Shown: positions 52,521 to 63,538 of the stretch, piece by piece | Layout of the letters: every line of letters begins with the position of its first letter | How positions within the stretch are numbered: the stretch's first letter is position 1 | NCBI GenBank assembly: GCA_013399695.1 | Contig: VXAU01003510.1 | Coordinates: 1-64,000, forward strand | Direction of reading: 5' to 3' | DNA length: 64,000 nucleotides | From: Formicarius rufipectus | Lineage: Eukaryota; Chordata; Aves; Passeriformes; Formicariidae | Translations under genes and position numbers: made by a program | The notes under the pieces: model-generated | Seen by the model: the letters and a program-made list of their open reading frames with translations, nothing else | The model's database searches: none | What the model was told of the DNA's origin: nothing

Positions 52521-52743
52521 GGTTTTGTTTGTTTGTTTGTGGGTTTGTTTGTTTGTTTGTGGGTTTGTTTGTTTGTTTGTGGGTTTGTTTGTTTGTTTGT
52601 GGGTTTGTTTGTTTGTTTGTGGGTTTGTTTGTTTGTTTGTGGGTTTGTTTGTTTGTTTTGGTTTTTGTTTGTTTTGTTTTTTTTTTTTTTTGGGGGGGGG
52701 GTTTGTGGTTTTTTTTGGTTGGTTGGTTGGTTTGGGTTTTTTT
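52521..52743. repeat. G/T-only tract with 20-bp minisatellite
   Basis: All 223 bases are G or T on the + strand. From 52541 the 20-bp unit GGGTTTGTTTGTTTGTTTGT repeats five times exactly (52541-52640), with a variant copy before (52521-52540) and after (52641-52660). Then follow a poly-T run, a run of about ten G (near 52692-52701) and GGTTGGTTGGTTGG (about 52718-52731). Because 20 is not a multiple of three, all three forward frames give the same Val/Gly/Leu/Phe/Cys pattern, so the 90-117 codon frames here are artefacts. Confidence 0.95.
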
Positions 52744-55700
52744 ATTCCCAGTGGCTACTTTTTTCCTTTGTGTTCCTCTGTAAGTGGTTAAAACTAGATC
52801 ATGCACATCAACTCAGAGACAAGTTCAAAAGTAGCTAGGAGGGACAGTTACTAAAGTTTATGTAATGAGAGAAGGAGCTGAAGGGATAAGATCTGGAATG
52901 GACAGCGACATGGATTTAAGCTGAAGATAGATAGCTACAAAACACAAATTAAAAGAGCTAGATGTAGAGAAACAGGAAAGACAAAGATCTGCCTGAAGCG
53001 CCAGAATGTCTGTCCATGTAATGGATTACATTTGCCAAATGGCTTGGCTTGAGATTTTCTTCTTCAGTATTAAACACTACACCATTAATCAGTTTTTTAA
53101 TACCAATCTAAACTCCAGATGGTCTTTCACCTTTCACTGCACACATTTCTTGTTTGAGAGGACTACGCCTCAAGTTCTCTAATAGTAATTAAGTTAAAAT
53201 GATAGGAGAGAAAGCTCAAAGGTGAGGTATTCTACTAAGACTTTTAGAGTGACACAAGCTTTCATCTTGCAAACTGCAGCCTCAGGTTCTTATTCTATTT
53301 CTGGGGAGGAACAAAGCATCCTTTCTATAGATGCATTTTATGGCAATAGCCAGTTCAAGGCTCAGTGACAATGAAAATAAGCCTACCATGCAAGACCTAG
53401 GGGCAATGCTTCTCAAGTTAGATGCAAGTGAGCAGGCATGTTCACATAGCAGATGGGAAGCAAGATAGCTGTCCTTACTTGGTTACATCACTTTCAGACC
53501 AATGCATTTGACATTTCCATTACAGTGTGTGATGCTGAACTGCTCAGTGCTGGCATATCCTAAGAGCTAGGAATCCTGAGTTTGGATTGGTTAAAGAGCT
53601 ATGCCTCTGCAAGAACACTAAGTGTTGCCTAACAAGCACTGGATAATTGCTATTCAAGGCATGGGGAGATAGGTGTATACAAGGACAGCAGGAAACAGAA
53701 GTGACAGAGCAGAAGCTGAAGGTAGAGAGATGGGCAGATAGGAACTTCTGCACACTATATATTGGCAATAGCAACATGGAAATTATCTAACTTCATTATC
53801 TTCCTCCCATGCTTAAACCATATGTCCTACACCTCAGAGGAATCAGCAGGACAGTATTGTCATTGAAGGACTAAAGAAAAATAAATACAGTCCCGAGTAT
53901 ATTATAGACTGCTGGGGATAACATGCTATCACATAACAAGTGGAACTGATGGCATAAAGCCTTAAGTTTGGAGTGCCTAAGAGGCTGCACAGACTCAGAA
54001 TGGACCTGGGATTAGTGGCGGACATTCACTTACAGGACTGTTGGTTTGGCAGATTTAATCAGCCTTAGGTTCTCTATTAAGAAAATAAAGGATTTTTCCT
54101 GTATTGAGAAAATTTAAAATTTCTTTTTGTCTTTTGTCTCTGTTTCCAAACTGATAAGTAGCTACCTTTTTGATCAAGTACCTTGTAAATCTTGTTTCTG
54201 GACTTTATGTCTCTTAGTGAAAAAAGAACCAACAACAACAACAACAACAACAAAAAAAAAACAAACCCTCCAAATCTCTTTCTCTAGGTATCTTGTTAAT
54301 TTCCTTAGTTATGCACCTTAGTACGAGTTCCTCAGGAACTTTTTATATCTTATTTGAACTGCAGTTGTTAAAGAGTTTATATGCTACTTAGAGCAGCTAA
54401 AATAGCATATCCATTGTCCACTGTATTGTAAAGAGTCTGAAGAATTTACCAGAATAACACAAGTTAGAGATATAAAGAGGGAAAACAACACAGAATCAAA
54501 GACCATAGAGGAAATTCAAACCAACCTCCCAAAATATACTCAAAGACTATTAACTATTGTTACAGTAAGCTGTAGTAAGAATCATAAGCCACCTGAGTAC
54601 ATTTTAGTAGATCCTGACTACACATTAATACCAGTTTTCAGATAGTCATCTTTGAATGACTCCACCTACTTTGTTTAGAAATATTTAAAAAAGAAAAATC
54701 ACAGTTAAGCTAATCTAAATGTCACAGGTGTTGGCTCTTCAAGGTTCAGCTTCACTTGTCTGATAGATATTTCTGCTGAGATATATTCAATGAATAAGAA
54801 AATTCATTAAGTCAGAAGAGCTCAGTCTTTTGAAAGTCGAGTGATAAAAATAGCTGAATGTACATCTTAACCATTACATGGGTCTTCAACAATAACTGAG
54901 CTGAGTTCCTAAGCATTATTGTTTCCTAAAATGGGAGCAAAGATCTTTGGAGGCAATATTAATATGGACAAAATAGAGAGCTAGTCTTTAAGGAAAATGT
55001 TTTCAGGTGCTACAATACGTAAGTGCACACCCCAGCATAGGGGTCTTATGAATGTATAGCACTAATTAATTATTATATCTTGGATACATCCAACCTGAGA
55101 ATCATCCACCCCCAGAACCTCCTTGGATCTGCCCTTTTGGAGCTTCTCCAAGGGTTTTGGGCCCTCTATCTTATTTTGACTATAATCATATCTTCCAGGT
55201 GCATGTGTCCCAAACAAAATGTCCTTGTTGAAATTTTTTCCTTGAGAAGAACATTAAATAAAATTTCAAGAATGTGTCACAAACTGTGAGAAAGGGGATT
55301 AGAAACCATTAGCTGTTTGTTACCTTAAGTGTGAGAAAGTATACAGCTATATTAAAATCTACAAATATATAAAAATCTTAATCTTTTTAATATATAAAAA
55401 TCAATACTTTCAAATTCCATGAGAGGTTTTAACATACATCTGCATACTCAAACATCTTTAATAGGCTGTCTGTTAATTATTTTCTTACCCCAAATTAAAT
55501 GAGAGACTAAGAAAAGAATAATATAATAAAAAAGATTCCAATATGTTATAATTCTTTTTGTGAAATTAATTTTTTCAAGATTTATAAGCATTCTTAGACC
55601 TTCAAAAGGAAGGTCTAAATAAAATTTAAATAATAATATGTAAATGCTAACATTTAAAACTAATCTTAAAGTAACTGGATAAAACAGAATGGAAATACTT

Positions 55701-55890
55701 TAAAAAAATTATTAACAACTGCTTATCTTCCTATTTAATCTTATTCCTGTTATTTGGTCCTTTCATTCTTATCAAACATGCATCTACATGTATTTGCACT
55801 CCTGTGAACACAGATTCTTGATCACTAGGAAGGGACCCACACAAAACCTGGCTGTATTTGCTTCCTGAGCTCCTCCAGTGGCCCTTCAGC
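52744..55890. other. Unannotated non-coding DNA
   Basis: No gene recognised. It contains an AAC trinucleotide repeat (54231-54252). The moderately GC-balanced stretch 53200-54030 has no identifiable element. Confidence 0.45.
54231..54260. repeat. AAC microsatellite and poly-A
   Basis: About seven AAC units followed by a poly-A run. Confidence 0.9.
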
Positions 55891-56352
55891 TGTTGGAGAA
55901 GGAACTCAGATATTGACAGATGGTGACTTGAAGGGGTTGTGCAGCAGGCCTTGGGCAACAGAAACTGAGAGGGGTTCCTCCCTTACATAAGAAAGGAACC
56001 TTGCCATGAGAAGATACCTTGAGGACTAGGACTGTTTACAGTTATCTGTGTCTATTATCCCTGTCTCCCCTTGCAAGATATGGAAGGACTGTACAAGATG
56101 TTGCAAGATACCCAGAAACCCTTTGTTCCCCTCAGGTGGTCCCAGTGTGGAGAAATGATTACCCTATTATGAAATATAGTGACTGCATTTCCTAACTTCT
56201 AGTTAACATAACTCGTCCCCCTTATTAACATGTCCTGCCTCCTCATTAACATACCCTACTCCTTGGTTCTCTATGTTGTAGTGTGAGTGTTCAATAAATG
56301 TTTCAGCTTTGTATCCCCAAAGATAAAACATTTAGCTTATTTACGGACCACA
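55891..56352 (+). mobile_element. Solo LTR, ERVK/ERV1-like, 6-bp TSD
   Basis: A 462-bp LTR from TGTTGGAGAAGG to ACGGACCACA with a perfect 6-bp target duplication, TTCAGC, at 55885-55890 and 56353-56358. AATAAA at 56293 lies about 60 bp before the right end, giving + orientation. The composition is even, unlike the AT-rich flank. It shows no relationship by eye to the CR1-nested LTR except the duplication length. No coding region is attached. Confidence 0.82.
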
Positions 56353-56648
56353 TTCAGCTTCTGCTGTTCCCTTCTCTTTCCTTGCAGCAGCCTCTAATAT
56401 TTATTCTACATCCATCTGATAGCTTCTCTGCTCAGTCAGCTAGGTTGTCCACAGATTGCTCATCCATGCATAGGGATACACATGAATCAGTCACTGCCTT
56501 CTTACAGGAAGAAGACATTATAGTAAATTGTAAGCAGAGAGTAAAAGCCTCTAAATGATCATATATTACCAGTATGACCTCAACCGCACAGAAAACTTGG
56601 CTTAAACAGCTTGCATCTATACAGGAATACCTACCAAGGCTGTGCCCC
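56353..56648. other. Unique spacer between two LTRs
   Basis: About 296 bp with no recognised feature, separating two LTRs of opposite orientation. Confidence 0.5.
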
Positions 56649-57091
56649 TGTGGTAGTTCATCCCTGGCCAAAGGCAAATATCCAGAGGCCCCAAAACAGC
56701 AGCTTCCCCCTCCCTCCCAGCTGCAGGGAGAAAAGGGAGGGGGGTGGAAACCCACACTAGATGAAAAGCGGATTCTAATATTACTGAAGCAGTATGAATT
56801 TATACAAATATATATATATACAGAGAAGAAAAAGGAACTTAATATTACTGAATGCACAAACAATAAAGAACAAGTAAACAAGGTCCACTTCCCAGAGAGA
56901 GACATGTAGCTCTCCCAAAGAGACAGCAGGTCAACAAATGACACCCTTTACTGCTGGAAAAGGACTGACTCAAAAGTTCCATCTATCCCTTCTTATATCT
57001 AAGCTGACATAAAGTAGGATGGAATACTTCACTTGGATACAGCAAACCATGTGATCTGTCTCCCAGGAAGGCCAAAAGTCAAACCACCACA
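56649..57091 (-). mobile_element. Solo LTR, ERVL-like, minus strand
   Basis: A 443-bp LTR starting TGTGGTAGTTCATCC and ending GTCAAACCACCACA on the + strand, so the ends are inverted complements. A perfect 5-bp target duplication GCCCC lies at 56644-56648 and 57092-57096. On the minus strand it reads TGTGGTGGTTTGAC, then the CCAAGTGAAGTATTCCATCC block, GATATAAG as TATA box (complement near 56991-57000) and the GGGAGAGCTACATGTCTCTC block. This order fits a common avian ERVL LTR. A TA microsatellite (56806-56818) sits in its 3' part. No internal region. Confidence 0.87.
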
Positions 57092-60000
57092 GCCCCTTAT
57101 GTCTTTTTAGGCTGGATGCTGTCTGCTGTGTTGGTTTGTTTGTTGGTTTGTTTGTTTGTTTTGGGGGAAAGGGGTTTCCAAATTGTAGTGTGCTTTTCTT
57201 TTTCTAAGTATAAAAGAGAATTTTTGTATACCTTCTGTTTAAAAAAGAATTTTAAGTTAACATATTTTGTTTGTTTTCTCTTTTCAATATTCCCCAATGC
57301 TAAGAGAGATGGGGTCAGTATCATCCATACCCTCACATCTGCCCTTCTTACAATAGAAAATTGTGGAATGTCAGCTATGACATGAAACTGATGAAAAGGG
57401 TCAATATAAGGTTTTGAACCATCTTTGTTTTTTCAGATTCTTATCATGCAAGGATAATTTGGTCTTATCCAAGTATGTACGTTATGAAATCCACCAGCCT
57501 ATGAGAATGTTTACTAGCATGTTTTTCCTGTTTTGGTATTAAAATTTGCTTCCTTTGTTGAGTTCGCCATTTTAAAAAATGTTACAGATCTACCCAGACA
57601 CACTTTTTTAATATTCTGACAAATTCTGTCTTTAGGAATGTAAACTTACCACAACTTTTATTTTTGCTAGAGTAAATAGGACCTGTATATTTTCTCAGAA
57701 ACTTTTTACATTGAAAAATCTATCCAACAAATCTTTTGTCTTTTATTACTTCAGGGTTTTTTATAAAAACCAGGAAAATCATTGAGGGTTTCTCACAGAC
57801 TTCAGTACAGTAATGAATTGAAATGTGAAGAGATAGCATGCTCTCTATAAATTATCTGTGTATAGTGAAGTTGACTTCTGTCTTAGTCCTGAAGTCTCCT
57901 CTTGGTGATATATAAGGATTATTTCTTTATGGCAACTTATGTAATGAAAATTAGCAGAACCCGTGTGGTTGCAATTATCACAGACCTTTTTTTGTCTGAC
58001 AGCTGCTGTAAGTAAGGGACAACAGATAGATCATGATATTGATTTCAAAAACCTGAAAAATTGAATTAATAAGATTAAGAAAACTTTGTGCTATCTTAAT
58101 TACAATGTCTTATTTGCAATCATGAGTTTTTCAGTGGTGGCACTCACTGAAGTGAGCAGATGATAACAACATAAGCAGGTTTTTGGCTGTGTAAGGCTGA
58201 GTAGCTCAAGTCACCGGAGCTTTGCAGCAGAGTTCTCCCTCTCTCATTAAATAATAAAAATCATCTTTGTTTTCTAACCTATTAATTTCTCCCAGCTGTA
58301 CAAAGTGTTAGCAAGAGGCCACATACCATTTAAATTCAAGGTAAACTCAATTTTGAGGGCAAGTGGCAAGTTGACCACCAAATAGCTCTTAACCAATGAT
58401 AAATGTTTTCATCATCTGATATGACACACATCTTTCACAGAGATCATGGAATGGTGAACTTCCAGTGCAATTAATACCACTGAGAGAGTAAGCAATATTA
58501 TCTGCAGAAAGTACATGTTTTATTATACCAGAAGCTCTTTATTTTTAATCAATAGTATTTCCAGTGACATTTAGGCGATGCATTATACACTCATAGGTAT
58601 GCGAAGAAACTATGCAAAGCATATTAAGCAGGCTTTCCAAAGAAGGTAAAGGAATTTAGATGCTAAACTCCCACTGAAATTGACTGAATGAAAGCACCTA
58701 ATTAATTTATACTTTTTGAAAACTCCAGATCAAACAAAGCACTTTAGATGCACACATTAACTGTAATTGATTTGCTTTATGTGGATTTCTTTGGCAAATA
58801 AAATGTTTTGAAATGATTGTGCTAAAATAGTGATATATTTATGCATATGAATAAAATTAAATAGAACAGGGTTATAGATAGATGTCATATTTCAGCATTA
58901 TTTTAAATTAGTATTTTTCTTTTAAAATTCTCTATAATTAAAGTTTAAGGTAATGCAGTAATTTCTGTGCCTATTGTAACTTTTAATACACACATTTTAT
59001 ATCTCACACTATTCAGAAAAAAGGCTTGTGAAAGAATGCATTTTATGAAATCAGGGAACAATTCCATGGACCAGACTTGCTAACTCTCCCATGCAAAACT
59101 GTGGTGTGCACTACTGAACAGAGAGTTGATTTTAATATCATCTGGTCAAAATAGAACCATTAAGAAAACTCATGCAAAACTCAGCTCATAAAGTATAGGA
59201 TTTTGGGAATAGTAATACCAATTGTTAGGCCTTGTATGCTACCCCATTAAACTAAGATTTTTAAGCCCTAATTTAAGCTTTTCTTTCCTTATCTTATGAA
59301 CTTGCCTTATGAATGGTTTCCTGTCTGAAGTACAGTTGCATAAATCAATAAATTAATTGAAATTATATGAAACTTTAAAGAAAATAATAAAACTACTTTG
59401 ATTTAAATGTTAAATCACTTAAATATTCACAAAAGTAGTTTTCAGTAATTTCAATCTTTATAAAACACATTAATTGGCAATAGTTAGGTATTACTTGAAC
59501 AGTATTTCTGGCTATAAACTCTAATAGGCCTTGCATGGCCAAGACTGCGATGGTTGACTGGGATTGTAGCAGCTAACTGTGAGATCATAGGATATGAACA
59601 CCATCTATACTCTATGAAGGCTACTTCATTTAGAAAATGTCCTTAAATAAATAAGCATATGTGTTTGTTTGTTGTTTTTTTTTAAAGTAATTTCAAAATT
59701 TTCAGCATTCCCAAAATAAAATCTTTCAGAATTTCTTCTACTTGTGATTGGCTGATCTTGCCAATCCCTATATTCCTTCTTAGCTCCTTCCTCCCATCCT
59801 TGCCCTATAGTACACTGAGTGGTCCTGATTTTATATTTATTAATTGATCTAGGAATATAGTAATTGCTTCATAAATGTCCATTAAGTTACTACAGTTTGT
59901 GTATTTTTAGAGACTTTGAGTACTGCTAATAATTTAGATATTTTCTTGAACAAATATTTAAATGTTTAAAGAAAATCATTGACAGACCAAGATATAAGGA

Positions 60001-60718
60001 ATAATGTTAATTCAGGATTCAATAAAGGTAAAATAAAATCAAACCAAGCAAACATTAAAGTTAAAATTAAAATGATACAGCTCAATGAAAATCATAGATA
60101 CTTCTGAAGTCTCCTTCTATTTCCCTCCATCATGGTGGCTTATCTTAATGAGATTTATTTCTTAGTTGTCATTCTGAATACAGACTTACTAGAGCTCAGT
60201 CACTAGACAGAAGAAACTCATAACAGCAGTAAGCTGACTGTTATTACCCATCTGACTGCAACTCATGCATCTCCATTCTCACAGATATTTTGATCTTATG
60301 GACCTGATCCATCATTTTCATCATTAACTACTTGAAAAAGTAGAACTAGAGACACTTTTATAAAAAAAAGAAGTATTTAATTTTTAAAGTTTTCTCCATT
60401 TGGCTGACTTTAGCTGGGATTTAGATTTAGAGAACCAAAGCTGCAAGATCCAACATCCCCATGACAGTTCTGTAACAGCTGCACTTTTGATCCTCAAACA
60501 GTAAAAGTAACAAGCAAAGATAAAATGCCATATGAGCTGGCACAGTGCCTTATCTTATTGGAGAGAAGAATCACCTTAGTATGTTCTTCTCCTCCAAACT
60601 GCTAATGATACACATCAATCCTCCAAGATGGATGCTAGGTCAGTAGCAATTTCACAGCAAAAAAATTATGGCAAAGCTCAAGGGGACAGTCACTCTGTGG
60701 GGAGAAAAGGAATGAGGA
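57092..60718. other. Unannotated AT-rich non-coding DNA
   Basis: No gene recognised. A TTTG-type tract lies at 57132-57160. The stretch 58600-58930 is AT-rich and low in simple repeats; conservation cannot be judged here. Confidence 0.5.
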
Positions 60719-61280
60719 TGTCGTAGTTCAATGTCAGCTGGCAACAAAACACCACACAGCCACTCACTCACTCACTCTCCTCAGCCGTAGCAGGATGAGG
60801 GGAAGAGAGCTGGAAAGGTAAAAGTGAGAGAACTCATGGGTTGAGATAAGAATAGTTTAATAACCGAAATATAATATAATCATAAAAATGTAATGAAAAT
60901 GAAAATAAATTTAAAAAAAGAAAAAAAGAAAGAAAAAAAGAAGGAAAAACCCAAGAAAAACAATTACTCACCAACAACCATCCAATGACCAGCCAGTCTC
61001 TGAGCAGCAGCCCCCAGAGACGACTCTTCTTATGCACATAAACAAGGAATATCCCTTTGGTCAGTTGGTGCAGCTGTCATGGCTGTGTCTCCACACAACT
61101 CCTTGAACACTTCCAGCCTACTCATTGGCAGGGGGTGTGAGAAGAACAGAAGACCTTGACTGTGTAAGCACTGCTCAGCCATAGCTAAAGCTTTGGTGTG
61201 TTGTCAACACTGCTTTTATCACAAATCCAAATCACAGCCCCATACCAGCTACTATGAAAAAAATTAACTACCACAGCACA
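60719..61280 (-). mobile_element. Solo LTR, ERVL-like, minus strand
   Basis: About 562 bp from TGTCGTAGTTCAATG to ACTACCACAGCACA on the + strand. On the minus strand it begins TGTGCTGTGGTAGTTAATT and runs through the CATAGTAGCTGGTATGGGGC block, TGAGCAGTGCTTACACAG, AACTGACCAAAGGGATATTC and the TATTCTTATCTCAACCCATG block, with ATTAAA (complement at 60856-60861). I know this order from the widespread avian ERVL LTR. Flanking pentamers GAGGA and GGGAA match at only three of five positions, so the target duplication is decayed or absent. A 60-bp A/G-rich expansion (about 60898-60955) sits in the 3' part. Confidence 0.8.
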
Positions 61281-62901
61281 GGGAACAAGATCTCAAAAGC
61301 AGCTTACCCTTGTATTAATGAGAAGCTTCTGAACTTCAGACTCAGAAATACAGCCATTATGTTATCAAACATCTTCCCTATTTTGAATGAACATTGCTTC
61401 TTCATAGAAAGTTCATTCATATGATAATATACCTGGCAGATATACCTCAGGATCTTTAAACAACATAAAGCAATGACATTTCATTCTACCTATCTTCTCA
61501 GGCACCTGAGTTGGAAGTCTTGACAGTTGGAGAGGATTATTTGCCTTTATTCTACTAAATTTTCAAAAAATGTTGTGATGAGCTTGGAAAGGTCAGACAT
61601 TGTTAAAAATTATGATAAACAAGAGTCAGCTGGTTTTAAACTGTCTTTATTGACACTCCTTTGGTTTAAGACCATATATTATGAGAGATTTTTCTTCCTA
61701 CATTGTCTTGATATATGATTTGACAGAAATTATGAGTATAAACCCACTCACACTTTGTAAACAGTGTTTAATTCTGTTTCCAATGGAGTTATACAGCAAA
61801 GAAGTTAGTAATCCTGAATGAGGCATTCAGATACCATTATTATTTTTCTAGACCTTCAGTTTCTAGTCTTTTGTGACAAAAGTGAGATTTTTAATGGATG
61901 TGAACAAACATGCATATTAAAACCCTGTGCTTTCTCTCTAAAAAGTATTTCCATCCTGTTAATATTCCTTTGATTTCTCTTTGTCCTGAGATGATGTTTG
62001 AATAAAATGCAAATTCACCCACTTTGACTGGAAAGTATGCTGAATAGCTGATCTTTCAAGATTGTCTCTAAAACTGAGAGTTAATTTAGAAATAGATATA
62101 TATCACCTGCTTTTTCACTCTTCTCAGCGTGACTAATTTTTTAAGAAATCATGTTGCAGAAACACTGAATGATTTCAGCAATGGCAGTTCTAAAATTTCA
62201 GTGTCTAGAGTCAGCTGAGCATTTAAACCTGTCCATATTATCAGTCATTTCAAGCTGAAAACTGCTGGAAAATGTTAAGGGAAAAGAAAAACAAAAGATA
62301 GTTTCACATTATTTCTATCACTTTCTTATTTTTGCTAGCTGTGTATTTTGTAGAATAAAATTACTTGTTTTGTTTTTTCTATACTCCAGCACATGCTATG
62401 GTTGAAACCAGGATGTGAAGACACTAGCAAAATCAAACATGAAAAATAAGATTTATAGTCATGAAAGATTTCACATCAATAACAACTGCAAATATCTGAA
62501 CACTTCTCAACATTTTAATCTCTGCCTAGGTATCCTAGCCATGATCCCAAGAGTTACCAACACCTTTACAGGTCCTGAATTTTATTACATTCATTCAAAA
62601 GAACATTTTATCTAGATTCTCCTTCACTGATTTCACTAAGGACATACAGAGAGACACAAATTAAATGAGATGGGAGCTGAGTTTTATGCTTCTTTCTCTA
62701 AAAGAATTAACTTTTTTTCAACATAATGTGCATTATGGGGATTTTCCTTGATAAGAATATCCTCTCAAATTAAACTGAGGCAGAAAATTCAAGTAGTTGG
62801 AGTCACTCTGTTATTAGTATAATATTACAAACCCTAAACTTTGAATTATCATATCAGTCCAAATGATATGATCATTGGTGGGGGGACCAGAGGTGGCAAA
62901 T
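61281..62901. other. Unannotated AT-rich non-coding DNA
   Basis: I see no gene, RNA gene or repeat that I can support. Confidence 0.5.
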
Positions 62902-62997
62902 TGTTATAGTTTTCTTTCCCCTACCAACGAAACAAGGGGCTAATGGCCTTCATTTTCCCCACTGCAGGTATCAAAGCGTGGACCATGGCTGAAAAGG

Positions 62998-63012
62998 GGT
63001 TGCTTAGCAACC
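62998..63012. promoter_or_regulatory. X-box-like perfect palindrome (RFX site)
   Basis: GGTTGCTTAGCAACC is a perfect inverted repeat with 7-bp arms around one T. It fits the X-box bound by RFX transcription factors: GTTGCT and AGCAAC half-sites one base apart. It lies about 95 bp inside the proposed LTR. Confidence 0.5.
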
Positions 63013-63337
63013 ATAAATCACTGGGGTGGGGTGGGGGAAGGAGAGACTTTTGGGTTTTTTTGCCTTGTGGGGGAAGGAAGAGGACTGCTGTGGGGGAGAG
63101 AGAGAGGACTCCTTCATAGAGCCTCTGCCCCTGTGAGTTGGTCTCCTTTCCTCTCCTCCCACTCCAATCCCTGGGTCTTGAGTTCCCAGTGCTTCAGAAG
63201 AGAGAGAGAGACAGAGAGAGCGCCATTCACTGCCAAGGTTTGCTGTGGGTCTCCTGACAGAACTGACGGTCAGCGTCAGGGGCGGTGGGGCTCCTGCCCC
63301 ATCCCCGGCTTCCCAGCCTGACAAGTTTTCCTTCCTC

Positions 63338-63387
63338 NNNNNNNNNNNNNNNNNNNNNNNNNNNNNNNNNNNNNNNNNNNNNNNNNN
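63338..63387. other. Assembly gap (50 N)
   Basis: Exactly 50 N, flanked by pyrimidine-rich sequence on the left and a TA/GATA microsatellite on the right. Confidence 0.98.
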
Positions 63388-63538
63388 ATATATATAGATA
63401 GATTTATATTGTGGTTAAGAACTGTTATCTTCGCTATAATCATACCCTAATTAAATTTTGTTTTGAGTCCAAAGGAGGTCTGTCTCCTTCTTTAGTTTCT
63501 AGTTCAACAACTTTCTTAATTTCCTCTAAACTTAGGCA

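Larger units (their letters stand above)
62902..63538 (+). mobile_element. Probable LTR with internal assembly gap
   Basis: A GC-rich left part (62902-63337), a 50-N gap and an AT-rich right part. The proposed ends are TGTTATAGTT and AACTTAGGCA, flanked by CAAAT at 62897-62901 and 63539-63543. The first ten bases and the complement of the last ten agree at several positions (TG..A.AGTT). ATTAAA at 63450 would be the polyadenylation signal. A gap between CCTTCCTC and ATATATATAGATAG suggests an unassembled CT/TA microsatellite. The alternative is a GC-rich promoter or first exon of a host gene with a chance pentamer match. Family assignment is open. Confidence 0.55.

Noticed and set aside
52485..52838. 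Frames of 90-117 codons, cysteine/leucine/valine-rich, possible membrane protein
   Set aside because: All three forward frames give the same pattern because the 20-bp G/T repeat cycles through frames; the minus frame is a Lys/Thr/Asn/Gln repeat of the same tract.
56432..56944. Minus-strand 170-codon frame, the longest in the window without N
   Set aside because: It runs from unique sequence into the LTR at 56649-57091, with a start inside the LTR and no known domain; a chance frame is the simplest reading.
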